A program made the position numbers and the translations under genes. The notes below the pieces were generated by a model, which saw nothing but the letters and a program-made list of their open reading frames with translations, was not told the DNA's origin and searched no databases. DNA of 28,863 nucleotides from JACZWL01 sp046756445 (lineage in GTDB: Bacteria; Pseudomonadota; Gammaproteobacteria; Steroidobacterales; Woeseiaceae): NCBI GenBank assembly GCA_046756445.1, contig JBHHWI010000026.1, forward strand, positions 1 through 28,863. The letters run 5' to 3'. Shown piece after piece: positions 9,203 to 16,820 of the stretch (position 1 is the stretch's first letter; each line of letters opens with the position of its first letter).

Positions 9203-9679
9203 TCAGGGCGCCTTTCGGCTGAAGTCGATAGCGCCGCCGGGCAGGAGATAAAGCACGATGGCCTTGCCGCCGCTCACGGTCGGGAAATGCGCCGAGTCCG
9301 CCGGATACACGACCCAGCCCTGGCCCCGGCCGTCGAATTGCGCGCCCGACGACTCCGGGATGATCATGTCGATTTCGCCGTTGGGATGCCCGTGATAGGG
9401 GCCCGTGACGTCGTCCATCTCGACGACATCGACCGAATACCCGTGCGTGTCGACGCCCGGCTCGATGATGCGACCGAACTTGATGCCGCCCTGCTCGCGG
9501 TTACAGAGCCAGCCCTCGTCGATGCCCTGACGACAAAGTGTGGCGAGGTCGTCGAATGCCTCGCCCCCCGACGGAAAGTTCTCGTTCAGAAAGGACTCCA
9601 GTTCGGCGTCGAGGTCTTTGGCCGCAATGCGCGCCGTGATCGTCCTGATCGATTCTGTAAATTCCTGTTGGCTGCTCAT
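9203..9679 (-). CDS. DUF4863 cupin-like protein (4-hydroxylaminobenzoate lyase family)
   Basis: A 158-residue protein with a helical N-terminus (to about residue 60) and a cupin-like C-terminal barrel, where GPYHGHPNGEIDMIIP gives an H-x-H-x4-E type metal site and VVYPADSAHFPTV a second His. I recognise it as the DUF4863 family, which includes 4-hydroxylaminobenzoate lyase (PnbB) of nitrobenzoate degraders. Homologues recur, as far as I recall, inside box clusters, where no nitroaromatic chemistry is expected, so the PnbB reaction should not simply be transferred. It begins 10 bp after the boxB stop with GAGG upstream of the ATG, hence the same operon. A role in handling a Box intermediate or side product is inference only. 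Confidence 0.7.
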   Translation of the reverse strand: MSSQQEFTESIRTITARIAAKDLDAELESFLNENFPSGGEAFDDLATLCRQGIDEGWLCNREQGGIKFGRIIEPGVDTHGYSVDVVEMDDVTGPYHGHPNGEIDMIIPESSGAQFDGRGQGWVVYPADSAHFPTVSGGKAIVLYLLPGGAIDFSRKAP

Positions 9680-9689
9680 CGATCACGCC

Positions 9690-11129
9690 TCAGGCCGCCA
9701 GTTTTACGTATTCGAAGTCCCCGGGCTTGCCGTTGATGCCGGCCCTGGGCGGGGCGATCCAGTTCGCATACTTGCCCCGCCGGGTCTCGGGCACCATCAA
9801 TGACAGGATGTACTCGAGGTCGGCGTCGGACGCCAGCCACTCGTGCTTGCGCTCCTGCCACTCGGATTCCGGGACGATCTCGCCCCTGTCCGTGGCATGC
9901 ACCTCGGCAAACTCGCCGACGGCACGATGAAACGCGCGATGCGGCAAGGACAGCGAATATTCGATACCGTGGGTCTGAAATACGCGGTTCCAGCGTTTCA
10001 TGACCTTTTCGCAGTCGTCGATAAAGTCGTCGCAGAGCCGCGCATTGATTGCGCTCAGCGCCGGCATATCGACGATCCGCACCTCGCCGTCACAAACCTG
10101 CGCCACCGGATAGGTATCGTTCTCGAGTTGGTGGTCATCGTCTATCTGGGCCTCGCGGAACCGGCCCTTGAGCCCGGCATTGAATGAATTGGCCGCGTTG
10201 GTCGAGATTTCGGCGCCGAACAGGTCCAGCGTCACCGAATAGTGAAAGTTGATTTTTTTCTGAATGGTAACGAGATCGATACCACCATGTTTTCTCACCG
10301 CTGCCTTGTCCGTTGGATCGGCGACGCCGAGCTCGTTCATAATCTGGCAGGTTCGCTCGATAATGCGCTCGACGCCGGTCCGGCCGACGAACATGTGATG
10401 GCCTTCCTCGGTCAGCATGAACCGGGTGGTCCGCGCCAGCGGATCGAATCCCGACGAGGCGAGTGATTCCAACTGCATCTTGCCGTCGCGGTCGGTAAAG
10501 GTCGTGAACATGAAGAACGACAGCCAGTCGGGTGTCGCCTCGTTGAAGGCGCCGAGAATGCGCGGCTTGTCCGCATCTCCGGATGTGCGCTTCAACAGCT
10601 CTTCTGCTTCTTCCCGGCCGTCGCGGCCGAAATACTTCTGCAGCAGGTAGACCATCGCCCAGAGGTGTCGGCCCTCTTCCACGTTGACCTGGAATACATT
10701 GCGCATGTCGTAGAGCGAGGGCGAAGTCTGGCCGAGAAACCGCTGCTGTTCGACCGAAGCCGGTTCCGTGTCGCCCTGGATGACGATCAGCCGGCGGAGC
10801 ATGGCACGGTATTCGCCGGGGACGTCCTGCCATACCGGTTCGCCCCTGTGCTGGCCGAACCCGATCCTCCGCCCTTCCTCTTTCGGCGCCAGCAGAATGC
10901 CCCAGCGGTACTCCGGCATTCTCACGTAGCCGAATTTTGCCCAGTCCTCGGAATCGACGCCCACGGCCGTGCGCAGGTAGACCTCGCAGTCCTGGAATCC
11001 CATCGGCCCCATGCTCTTCCACCAATCGATGTATTTCGGATACCAGGCCTCGAGTGCGCGCTGCAACCGGGCATCCGATGCCAGGTCAACGTTGTTGGGA
11101 ATCAGTGCTGCGTAATCGACCTCCGACAT
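9690..11129 (-). CDS. boxB: Benzoyl-CoA 2,3-epoxidase, diiron oxygenase subunit
   Basis: A 479-residue diiron protein matching BoxB in length and sequence style. The carboxylate-bridged diiron site is visible: Glu122, Glu152-x2-His155 (VEEGRHLW), Asp213 and Glu242-x2-His245 (TEEGHHMF). These keep the spacing I recall for the Azoarcus evansii BoxB ligands, shifted by two residues. BoxB uses O2 to convert benzoyl-CoA to its 2,3-epoxide in the cytoplasm. In characterised systems electrons come from NADPH through the iron-sulfur flavoprotein BoxA; no boxA is present in this window. The start ATG at 11129 is one base past the boxC stop region, with GGGAGAG seven bases upstream, and the gene is followed directly by the DUF4863 gene. 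Confidence 0.95.
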   Translation of the reverse strand: MSEVDYAALIPNNVDLASDARLQRALEAWYPKYIDWWKSMGPMGFQDCEVYLRTAVGVDSEDWAKFGYVRMPEYRWGILLAPKEEGRRIGFGQHRGEPVWQDVPGEYRAMLRRLIVIQGDTEPASVEQQRFLGQTSPSLYDMRNVFQVNVEEGRHLWAMVYLLQKYFGRDGREEAEELLKRTSGDADKPRILGAFNEATPDWLSFFMFTTFTDRDGKMQLESLASSGFDPLARTTRFMLTEEGHHMFVGRTGVERIIERTCQIMNELGVADPTDKAAVRKHGGIDLVTIQKKINFHYSVTLDLFGAEISTNAANSFNAGLKGRFREAQIDDDHQLENDTYPVAQVCDGEVRIVDMPALSAINARLCDDFIDDCEKVMKRWNRVFQTHGIEYSLSLPHRAFHRAVGEFAEVHATDRGEIVPESEWQERKHEWLASDADLEYILSLMVPETRRGKYANWIAPPRAGINGKPGDFEYVKLAA

Positions 11130-11131
11130 GA

Positions 11132-12814
11132 TTAGACTCTCCCGCGATCATATTTGGCACGCTTGCCCGTGCCGTACAGTTTTAACGCGCCGTCTTTGCC
11201 TGCGGCGTTCGGGCGCTGAAAGATCCAGTTCTGCCACGCGCTGAGGCGGCCGAAGATCTTGGTCTCGATGGTCTCCGGACCGGCGAATCGCAGATTGGCC
11301 TCCATGCCCGTTAGCGCGTCGGGCGAAAAGCTGGCCCGCTCCTCGAGCAGCAGGCGGATCTCGTCGTCCCAGTCGATGTCGTCCGGGGCGTAGGTCACCA
11401 GACCGGCTGCCAGTGCCGCCGGCGCATCGAGGTCCTGCCCCCTCAGCTCGCGTGCATTACTGACGCTGTCTCCATCGTCCAGGAACCGCGTCTCGAGCCT
11501 GGTCAGGCCGTTCGCCATGCGCAACGCGCCGAAATTGATGTCCGTCAGGCGGATGGTCGGCGCCGGTGCCTCATCCAGCCGGCCGTCGAGCATGTAACTC
11601 CTGTCGACGGCGAACAGCAGGTCCGCCAGCATGCCGGCGAAGCAGCTGCCGGGCTCGATGAACGCAAACGTCGTTCTCGAGGTAAGGTCCAGCCGCTTGT
11701 AGGTCCTCTGCATGTACAACAGGATTTCGCGGACCAGCCAGTTGTCCCGATGCTCGTGCAGCAACGCGTCGTAGGCGACGACGCGGTCGGTATCTCCCGC
11801 GCTCTTGATGATCAGCGTGCCGAGCGTCGGCTCGTTGAACCTGAGATGCAACAGTGCGTCGTCGATCGCCCTGATGACGGCCAGCGGCCAGAAACCGACG
11901 CCCTGTTCCCTGATCCCGGCGGCATCGGCGGGCGGGTCGTCTCCAGGTCCCTCGATCGAGAGCGTTGCGCTGCGCCCGGCGCGATCCAGCGTCACCGTAA
12001 CGTGCGGGTAACGGATCCGGTTTTGCTCTTCGATGCGCTCGAGACGGCTGAGCCGGATTCCGGTTTCCCCCTCGGGGCGATCCGATGTTGCCGCGAGCTC
12101 GATGGCCTTTTCGCGCACGCGTTCCTCGAACTTCGAGCGTGGCACGATTTCGTCAACCAGGCGCCAGTCTACGGCCCGCTTGCCCTTCATGCCTTCCTCG
12201 ACCGTGCAAAAAACGTCGGCGAGGTCGCGACGGACCTTGCGCTTGTCCACCACCCGGGTCAGGCCACCCGTCCCGGGCAGCACCGCCAGCAGCGGCACCT
12301 CCGGCAGGGATACCGCGGCATTGCCGTCGTCGATGAGCATCAGGTATTCGGTGGCCAGGGCCAGTTCGTAGCCCCCGCCGGCTGCCGTGCCGTTCAGGGC
12401 AGCGATATAGGTCTGCCCGGAATGGGCGCTTGCGTCTTCGATCGAGTTTCGCGTCTCGTTGGTGAACTTGCAGAAATTGACTTTGTGAGAATGGCTGGCA
12501 GTGCCCAGCATGCGGATATTGGCGCCCGCGCAGAACATGCCCTGGATTCCGGAAATGAGGACCACGGTCCTTACCTCCGGGTGTTCGAAACGCAGTCGCT
12601 GCACCGCGTCGTAGAGCTCGATATCGACGCCGATATCGTAGGAGTTGAGTTTCAGCTCGTAACCGGCGGCGGCAGGGCTGCCTTCGTCGACCGCCATGAC
12701 CAGCCTCGCGATAGGACCGTCAAGCGATATGGACCAGTGCCGGTAGTCCCGCGGCGCGGTGCGGAAATCGAGGCCCGCCGGCCGCTTGTCATCAGTCTCG
12801 GAAACAGAATGCAT
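11132..12814 (-). CDS. boxC: Benzoyl-CoA-dihydrodiol (2,3-epoxybenzoyl-CoA) lyase
   Basis: A 560-residue protein of the crotonase superfamily with the double-length organisation of BoxC. The N-terminal crotonase core includes ISGIQGMFCAGANIRML (oxyanion-hole loop) and AALNGTAAGGGYELALA, and a second degenerate half follows from about residue 290. BoxC hydrolytically opens 2,3-epoxy-benzoyl-CoA to 3,4-dehydroadipyl-CoA semialdehyde and formate. It is the first gene of the eight-gene minus-strand operon. Its start codon lies inside a run of TGCA repeats proposed as BoxR sites, and no strong Shine-Dalgarno is present in front of it. The next enzyme of the route, the semialdehyde dehydrogenase BoxD, is not in this window. 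Confidence 0.94.
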   Translation of the reverse strand: MHSVSETDDKRPAGLDFRTAPRDYRHWSISLDGPIARLVMAVDEGSPAAAGYELKLNSYDIGVDIELYDAVQRLRFEHPEVRTVVLISGIQGMFCAGANIRMLGTASHSHKVNFCKFTNETRNSIEDASAHSGQTYIAALNGTAAGGGYELALATEYLMLIDDGNAAVSLPEVPLLAVLPGTGGLTRVVDKRKVRRDLADVFCTVEEGMKGKRAVDWRLVDEIVPRSKFEERVREKAIELAATSDRPEGETGIRLSRLERIEEQNRIRYPHVTVTLDRAGRSATLSIEGPGDDPPADAAGIREQGVGFWPLAVIRAIDDALLHLRFNEPTLGTLIIKSAGDTDRVVAYDALLHEHRDNWLVREILLYMQRTYKRLDLTSRTTFAFIEPGSCFAGMLADLLFAVDRSYMLDGRLDEAPAPTIRLTDINFGALRMANGLTRLETRFLDDGDSVSNARELRGQDLDAPAALAAGLVTYAPDDIDWDDEIRLLLEERASFSPDALTGMEANLRFAGPETIETKIFGRLSAWQNWIFQRPNAAGKDGALKLYGTGKRAKYDRGRV

Positions 12815-12862
12815 TATATTGCAACTTCATGCTATTATCGACGCTAAACATGCATGATAATA
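12809..12862. promoter_or_regulatory. Divergent boxC/boxR control region with phased TGCA half-sites
   Basis: An AT-rich island in GC-rich DNA between divergent boxC and boxR. TGCA occurs at 12810-12813 and 12820-12823 (TGCA-N6-TGCA), a one-mismatch copy TGCT at 12830-12833, and TGCA again at 12851-12854 inside the palindrome CATGCATG. The starts are 10, 10 and 21 bases apart, so all face one side of the helix. BzdR/BoxR regulators of Azoarcus are known to bind operators built from TGCA repeats, some within longer palindromes. The first repeat overlaps the boxC start codon. GATAAT on the + strand (12856-12861) and GATAAT on the - strand (12834-12839) are possible -10 elements; no clear -35 was found for either. 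Confidence 0.6.
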
Positions 12863-12920
12863 TACCTCGCGGCCTCGCCGGGCAAGGTTCCGCCCGGCAA
12901 ATCAACCATCGAGAACCGAG

Positions 12921-13805
12921 ATGTCTGCCCGACCCGAAACGAGTCAAACACAGACCGAACGCCTGCTGAGGGTGCTGGGCGAGCGGGTGCGGACGCTCAG
13001 GGCGCATCGCGGCATGACGCGCAAGGCACTGGCACGGGAATCGGCCGTTTCGGAACGCTACCTGGCACAACTCGAGCAGGGCCACGGGAATATATCGGTC
13101 GTGCTGCTGGCCCGCGTTGCGGCGGCACTGCGCACCGAAGCGGGCGATCTGCTGCAGACGCGCAACCGGCGCACCGCCGAGGAAGTATTGATCGCCGATC
13201 TGTTGCGCGAACTGAGCCCCGAAAACCACAAGACATTCCTGCAACTATTGACCGAGCATTTTTCGGTTCCCGTCGAGTCCCGCCGGCGAATCGCGCTGGT
13301 CGGCCTGCGCGGTGCGGGAAAGACCAGTCAGGGCAGGTTACTGGCAGGACACTTCAGTTTGCCGTTCGTGCAACTCGGCGCCGAGATCGAAATGCTCGCA
13401 GGAATGAGCACATCGGAGATCTTTTCGCTGTCCGGCCAGGCCGGCTACAGGCGCCTGGAAGAGCAGGCCCTGATGCAAACCCTGAAACGCTACGACGAAT
13501 GCATTCTCGAGACGCCCGGCAGCATCGTCATGATTCCCAAATTGCTGAGTACGCTCTTGACGACATGCTTTGTTGTCTGGTTGCATGCCCGACCGGAAGA
13601 ATACATGCGTCGCCTCATGGCACAGGGCGATATCAGGCCAATGGAAAATCAGGCCGACGCCATGTCGGACCTGCGCCGGATCCTGGCGGAGAGACACGAG
13701 TTCTACTCCAAAGCGCACGCAGCGATCGATACCAACGGCAGGAGCACGGAAGACTGCGTAGCCGAACTGATTCGGATAACACCGAAAGGCATGCACAAAA
13801 AATGA
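12921..13805 (+). CDS. boxR: BoxR/BzdR-type regulator: XRE helix-turn-helix fused to shikimate-kinase-like domain
   Basis: A 294-residue regulator. Residues about 18-75 form an XRE/Cro-type helix-turn-helix (LGERVRTLRAHRGMTRKALA...SERYLAQLEQGHGNISV). After a linker, residues about 118-285 resemble shikimate kinase, with an intact P-loop GLRGAGKTSQGRLL. This fusion is the hallmark of BzdR and BoxR, where the kinase-like domain senses benzoyl-CoA and relieves repression. The enzymatic activity of shikimate kinase is not implied. It is divergent from boxC, about 106 bp apart, and is followed 23 bp later by a ferredoxin gene likely on the same mRNA. The expected job is benzoyl-CoA-responsive repression of the boxC-hcrB operon and of itself. 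Confidence 0.9.
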   Translation: MSARPETSQTQTERLLRVLGERVRTLRAHRGMTRKALARESAVSERYLAQLEQGHGNISVVLLARVAAALRTEAGDLLQTRNRRTAEEVLIADLLRELSPENHKTFLQLLTEHFSVPVESRRRIALVGLRGAGKTSQGRLLAGHFSLPFVQLGAEIEMLAGMSTSEIFSLSGQAGYRRLEEQALMQTLKRYDECILETPGSIVMIPKLLSTLLTTCFVVWLHARPEEYMRRLMAQGDIRPMENQADAMSDLRRILAERHEFYSKAHAAIDTNGRSTEDCVAELIRITPKGMHKK

Positions 13806-13828
13806 GCGCTGCGCTGGACCGCTGACGG

Positions 13829-14149
13829 ATGGCGAGAATCACCTACATCGAGTTCGACGGAACACCTCATGAAGTCGACGTGCCCTCGGGGTTGAGTGTC
13901 ATGGAGGGCGCGATAGACAACAACGTTCCGGGCATCGAGGCGGAATGCGGCGGCATGTGCAGTTGTGCCACCTGTCATGTCTATGTGGATCCGGCATGGG
14001 CCGGGGCGACTGGCTCTCCGGAGCATATCGAGCAGGACATGCTCGAAAGCGCGATGGATCTTCAGGAGACCAGTCGCCTGAGCTGTCAGATCGAGGTGAG
14101 TGACGAACTCGACGGCCTCGTCGTGCGCTTGCCCGAATTCCAGATCTGA
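13829..14149 (+). CDS. [2Fe-2S] ferredoxin, adrenodoxin/putidaredoxin type
   Basis: A 106-residue ferredoxin with Cys40-x5-Cys46-x2-Cys49-x36-Cys86 (ECGGMCSCATCHVYVD ... SRLSCQIEV), the pattern of vertebrate-type ferredoxins that normally serve cytochrome P450s, Rieske or other oxygenases and Fe-S assembly. It sits 23 bp behind boxR, so it is probably co-regulated with the aromatic operon. Since no boxA is seen, this protein is a candidate redox partner for BoxB; a link to HCR is less likely because adrenodoxin-type potentials are usually not low enough for aromatic dehydroxylation. That partner assignment is inference. A ferredoxin reductase for it is not present in the window. Confidence 0.88.
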   Translation: MARITYIEFDGTPHEVDVPSGLSVMEGAIDNNVPGIEAECGGMCSCATCHVYVDPAWAGATGSPEHIEQDMLESAMDLQETSRLSCQIEVSDELDGLVVRLPEFQI

Positions 14150-14159
14150 AACCGGCCCG

Positions 14160-15713
14160 TCAGAGCTTTTTGTCGCGCCCGGCCCAGTACGGTTCGCGCA
14201 ACTCGTTTTTCCGGATCTTGCCGACAGGCGTTTTCGGCAGCTGGCTTACGAATTTGACGACTCGCGGACGCTTGAATCTGGCAATTCTCGACGCGCAAAA
14301 ATTGATGAGTTCATCTTCGGAGACGGTAACGCTGCGCGACAGGACCACATGCGCGGCCGGCACCTCTCCCCAGCGATCGTCGGGAATACCGAAGACTGCG
14401 CATTCGGCGACCGCCTCATGCTGGTAGAGCGCATTCTCGATCTCGGCCGGGTAGACGTTTTCGCCGCCCGAAATGAGCATGTCCTTGGACCGGTCCACCA
14501 GCGTCAGGAAGCCGTCCTGATCGAGAAAACCCACGTCACCTGTCAGTAGCCAGCCATCGGGTAGCCTGAACGCGTCGGCGGTCGCCTCCGGGTCATTGAA
14601 GTACCCATCGAACAACTGCTCGCCGCGGGTAACGATGTCGCCGGATTCCCCCGGCGGCAGCAGATTACCCGCCTGATCCACTATGCCGATGTCCGCGTTC
14701 GAAGCAGCCCTGCCGACAGTGCCCAGTTTCTCGTCACCATGTCTCTCGCAACGGATGGTGATGGGGCAGGCTTCGGACTGTCCGTAATTTTCGGTAAACG
14801 AAACATGAGGGAGCGCGGATCTGACGCGCTCGAATAGTGCACGCCCCATCGGCGCGCCCGCGTAGCCGATATTGGATAGCGTCTTGAGCGGCGCGGCCGA
14901 GAACTCCGGGTGTCCAATCAGCTCATTGAGCTGGCTGGGCACCAGGAACGCTGCCGTTACTTTCTCTCGCTCGACAAGCTCCATGAACTGAGCCGCATCC
15001 CATGCTTCGGGCAATACGATCGCCGTTCCCAACATGACGGCGGTCGAAAACCATACGAACAGCCCGGCGGTGTGAAACAGCGGCGTGGAGACGATGACGA
15101 CGTCCGTCTCGTCCAGTCCGAAATCCTCGGCAGCGGCAATGGCCGATGCGCACCTTGCCTTGTGACTGACGAGCACCGCTTTCGGCAATCCCGTCGTTCC
15201 CCCCGTCAGCGTAATTGCAAGCCCGTCGGTTTCATCGAGTTGAGCGGCCGGAGCCGCCGCGACGTTTCCCTCGACGAATTCGCAGGCTCCGATGGCGCCG
15301 GGGAGTTGCTGCTGCTCATTCGGCGCGTCGAACAGGATCAGCCTGAGCGGCCGCTCGAGCTTCGGCAATATGGAACCGACCAGCGGCGCGAAACGCGATT
15401 CGAGTAACAGGACTTCAGCCTCGACCTTATTCAGCACAAAGGCCAGCTCGCCGGCAGCACTTCGCGTCGAGCAATGAGCCGATACATATGGCGTCCTGGC
15501 AATGGCAAAATAAGCAATCGCGTATTCGGGACGGTTGGTGGAGAGGATGGCTATCTTCGCCCCTTTCCCGAGCTCGAGGTCGAGCAACGCGTATGCAAGC
15601 CGGTTCGCTCGTTGATCGAACTGGGCGTAAGTCAGGCGCTGGTCGCGCCCGATCAGAGCCACGCGATCCGGTGCACGTTTTGCGGCATTGCGAAGAAGAT
15701 CACCGACAAGCAT
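14160..15713 (-). CDS. Acyl-CoA ligase (AMP-forming), candidate aromatic acid-CoA ligase
   Basis: An ANL-superfamily adenylating enzyme, 517 residues from the ATG at 15713 (GAGGAG about 12 bases upstream). The frame extends to 15863, but that would give an atypical 50-residue N-terminal extension and leave no room for a divergent promoter. Motifs: LTGGTTGLPKAV (P-loop), YGQSEACP (A5), DGWLLTGDVGFLDQDGF (A7), and LPKTPVGKIRKNEL with catalytic Lys499 (A10). The enzyme forms acyl-AMP and then acyl-CoA. By location it could activate 4-hydroxybenzoate or benzoate, but it looks FadD-like rather than like classic benzoate-CoA ligases, so substrate is open. The A10 lysine lies in a P-x4-GK sequence of the kind acetylated by Pat enzymes. 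It converges with the ferredoxin gene, 10 bases apart. Confidence 0.8.
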   Translation of the reverse strand: MLVGDLLRNAAKRAPDRVALIGRDQRLTYAQFDQRANRLAYALLDLELGKGAKIAILSTNRPEYAIAYFAIARTPYVSAHCSTRSAAGELAFVLNKVEAEVLLLESRFAPLVGSILPKLERPLRLILFDAPNEQQQLPGAIGACEFVEGNVAAAPAAQLDETDGLAITLTGGTTGLPKAVLVSHKARCASAIAAAEDFGLDETDVVIVSTPLFHTAGLFVWFSTAVMLGTAIVLPEAWDAAQFMELVEREKVTAAFLVPSQLNELIGHPEFSAAPLKTLSNIGYAGAPMGRALFERVRSALPHVSFTENYGQSEACPITIRCERHGDEKLGTVGRAASNADIGIVDQAGNLLPPGESGDIVTRGEQLFDGYFNDPEATADAFRLPDGWLLTGDVGFLDQDGFLTLVDRSKDMLISGGENVYPAEIENALYQHEAVAECAVFGIPDDRWGEVPAAHVVLSRSVTVSEDELINFCASRIARFKRPRVVKFVSQLPKTPVGKIRKNELREPYWAGRDKKL

Positions 15714-15907
15714 TCGGAAACCAGTCTCCTCACATGACAGTGTCGAGGGTCCCTCGGGGTGCCGACCATAACCGCAGCGCCCCGGCTGGTCAAAAAGTGA
15801 AATATTCTGCATCGGCGTTGTCATTCGGGCTCGAGGGGCTTCGGGCTTGATATGCTTTAGCACTTCGAATAGCGTTGCGTGCTCACCGGATCAGGAGAAC
15901 CAATAGC

Positions 15908-16231
15908 ATGACGTTTGTCGTTACAGAGTCTTGTATCAAGTGCAAATTGACCGATTGCGTCGAGGTCTGCCCGGTGGACTGCTTTCACGAAGGTCCGAAT
16001 ATGCTCGTGATCGATCCCGAGGAATGTATCGACTGCACGCTATGCGAGCCCGAATGTCCGGTAGAGGCAATCTATTCGGAAGACGAACTGCCCGAAGATC
16101 AGCAGCAGTTTCTGTCGCTGAATGAAGTGCTGTCGCGGGAGTGGCCCGTGATCACGGAAATGATAGACCCGCCTGAAGACGCCGACGACTGGCGCGAGGT
16201 CAAAGACAAGTTCCAGTATCTCGAGAGATAA
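15908..16231 (+). CDS. fdxA: 7Fe ferredoxin [3Fe-4S][4Fe-4S], FdxA type
   Basis: A 107-residue ferredoxin beginning MTFVVTESCIKCKLTDC, with AGGAGA well placed before the ATG at 15908. Its nine cysteines at 9, 12, 17, 21, 25, 40, 43, 46 and 50 match Azotobacter FdI shifted by one. That predicts Cys9/17/50 for the [3Fe-4S] cluster and Cys21/40/43/46 for the [4Fe-4S] cluster. Length and the acidic C-terminal half fit the FdxA family. FdxA is widespread in proteobacteria and often unrelated to aromatic catabolism. Here it lies next to the ligase and a few kb from KorAB, making it a possible KorAB-to-HCR carrier. The 2[4Fe-4S] ferredoxin used in Thauera is a different type. Confidence 0.93.
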   Translation: MTFVVTESCIKCKLTDCVEVCPVDCFHEGPNMLVIDPEECIDCTLCEPECPVEAIYSEDELPEDQQQFLSLNEVLSREWPVITEMIDPPEDADDWREVKDKFQYLER

Positions 16232-16235
16232 GCTG

Positions 16236-16781
16236 TCACTCCGATCGGTTTTCCACAAACGACCTGAGATTCATCATTTGCTCGATCAGCACTGCGTCCA
16301 CTGCCTGCGAGATTGAATCCAGACCATCGGCGTGATATCCGCCGACCGCATAGTGCAGCGTGACGACCGACCCATTCTCGCCGTCTTCAAATTCCCAGGT
16401 CATGTTTCCGCTGACGCCCATCAGGCCGAGCGGCCCGAGGCCGCCGCTGAGGCGCAACATCGCGCCGGGGTTGACGAAGGTGACGGTCAGGTGTACGACA
16501 CCGGCACCCTCGCCGATGACTTCACAGAAGCAGCCCTGGGTCCGTGCCTCGATGGTCATGTTGCCCGCGTTCCCTGAGAACGTGTGATCGTCACTCCACC
16601 AGTCGCCGACATTGCTGACGGCGGCGTTGTACACGTCGATCCGGCCGGCCGATATTTCCGTCCTGTGACTAATCGTGAAGCCGCCCGGACCGGCATCGAG
16701 GACCTCGGCATCCGCGGCCATCGATCCGAGACACGCGACCGCGAGTACGGCGAACGCTTTCAGAGCCATGTCAGGTGTCAT
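16236..16781 (-). CDS. Secreted SRPBCC-fold (START-like) protein
   Basis: A 181-residue protein from the ATG at 16781. An ATG at 16769 (MALKAFAVLAVACLGSMAADAE) is also possible and would begin the signal peptide directly. The N-terminus is a clear Sec signal, with cleavage near MAADA. The mature part has the pattern of SRPBCC/polyketide-cyclase-like barrels: a charged-hydrophobic alternating strand series, GNMTWEFEDGENGSVVTLHYAVGG, then a long C-terminal helix (DSISQAVDAVLIEQMMNLRSFVEN). The frame continues upstream to 17204 only as antisense of the sirtuin. Periplasmic; ligand unknown. It is divergent from the sirtuin across a 39-bp AT-rich gap that probably holds promoters for both. Confidence 0.72.
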   Translation of the reverse strand: MTPDMALKAFAVLAVACLGSMAADAEVLDAGPGGFTISHRTEISAGRIDVYNAAVSNVGDWWSDDHTFSGNAGNMTIEARTQGCFCEVIGEGAGVVHLTVTFVNPGAMLRLSGGLGPLGLMGVSGNMTWEFEDGENGSVVTLHYAVGGYHADGLDSISQAVDAVLIEQMMNLRSFVENRSE

Positions 16782-16820
16782 AAGATTTGTCCGTTTACAC
16801 TTTATTAATAGTTTTCCAGT

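Noticed and set aside
11750..12847. Plus-strand ORF of 365 codons opposite boxC.
   Set aside because: Antisense shadow of boxC with no family motifs and no ribosome site; it would also cover the operator region.
15714..15863. Longer N-terminus of the acyl-CoA ligase starting at 15863.
   Set aside because: The added 50 residues do not resemble ligase sequence, and would leave no space for a promoter divergent to fdxA; the start at 15713 fits the family.
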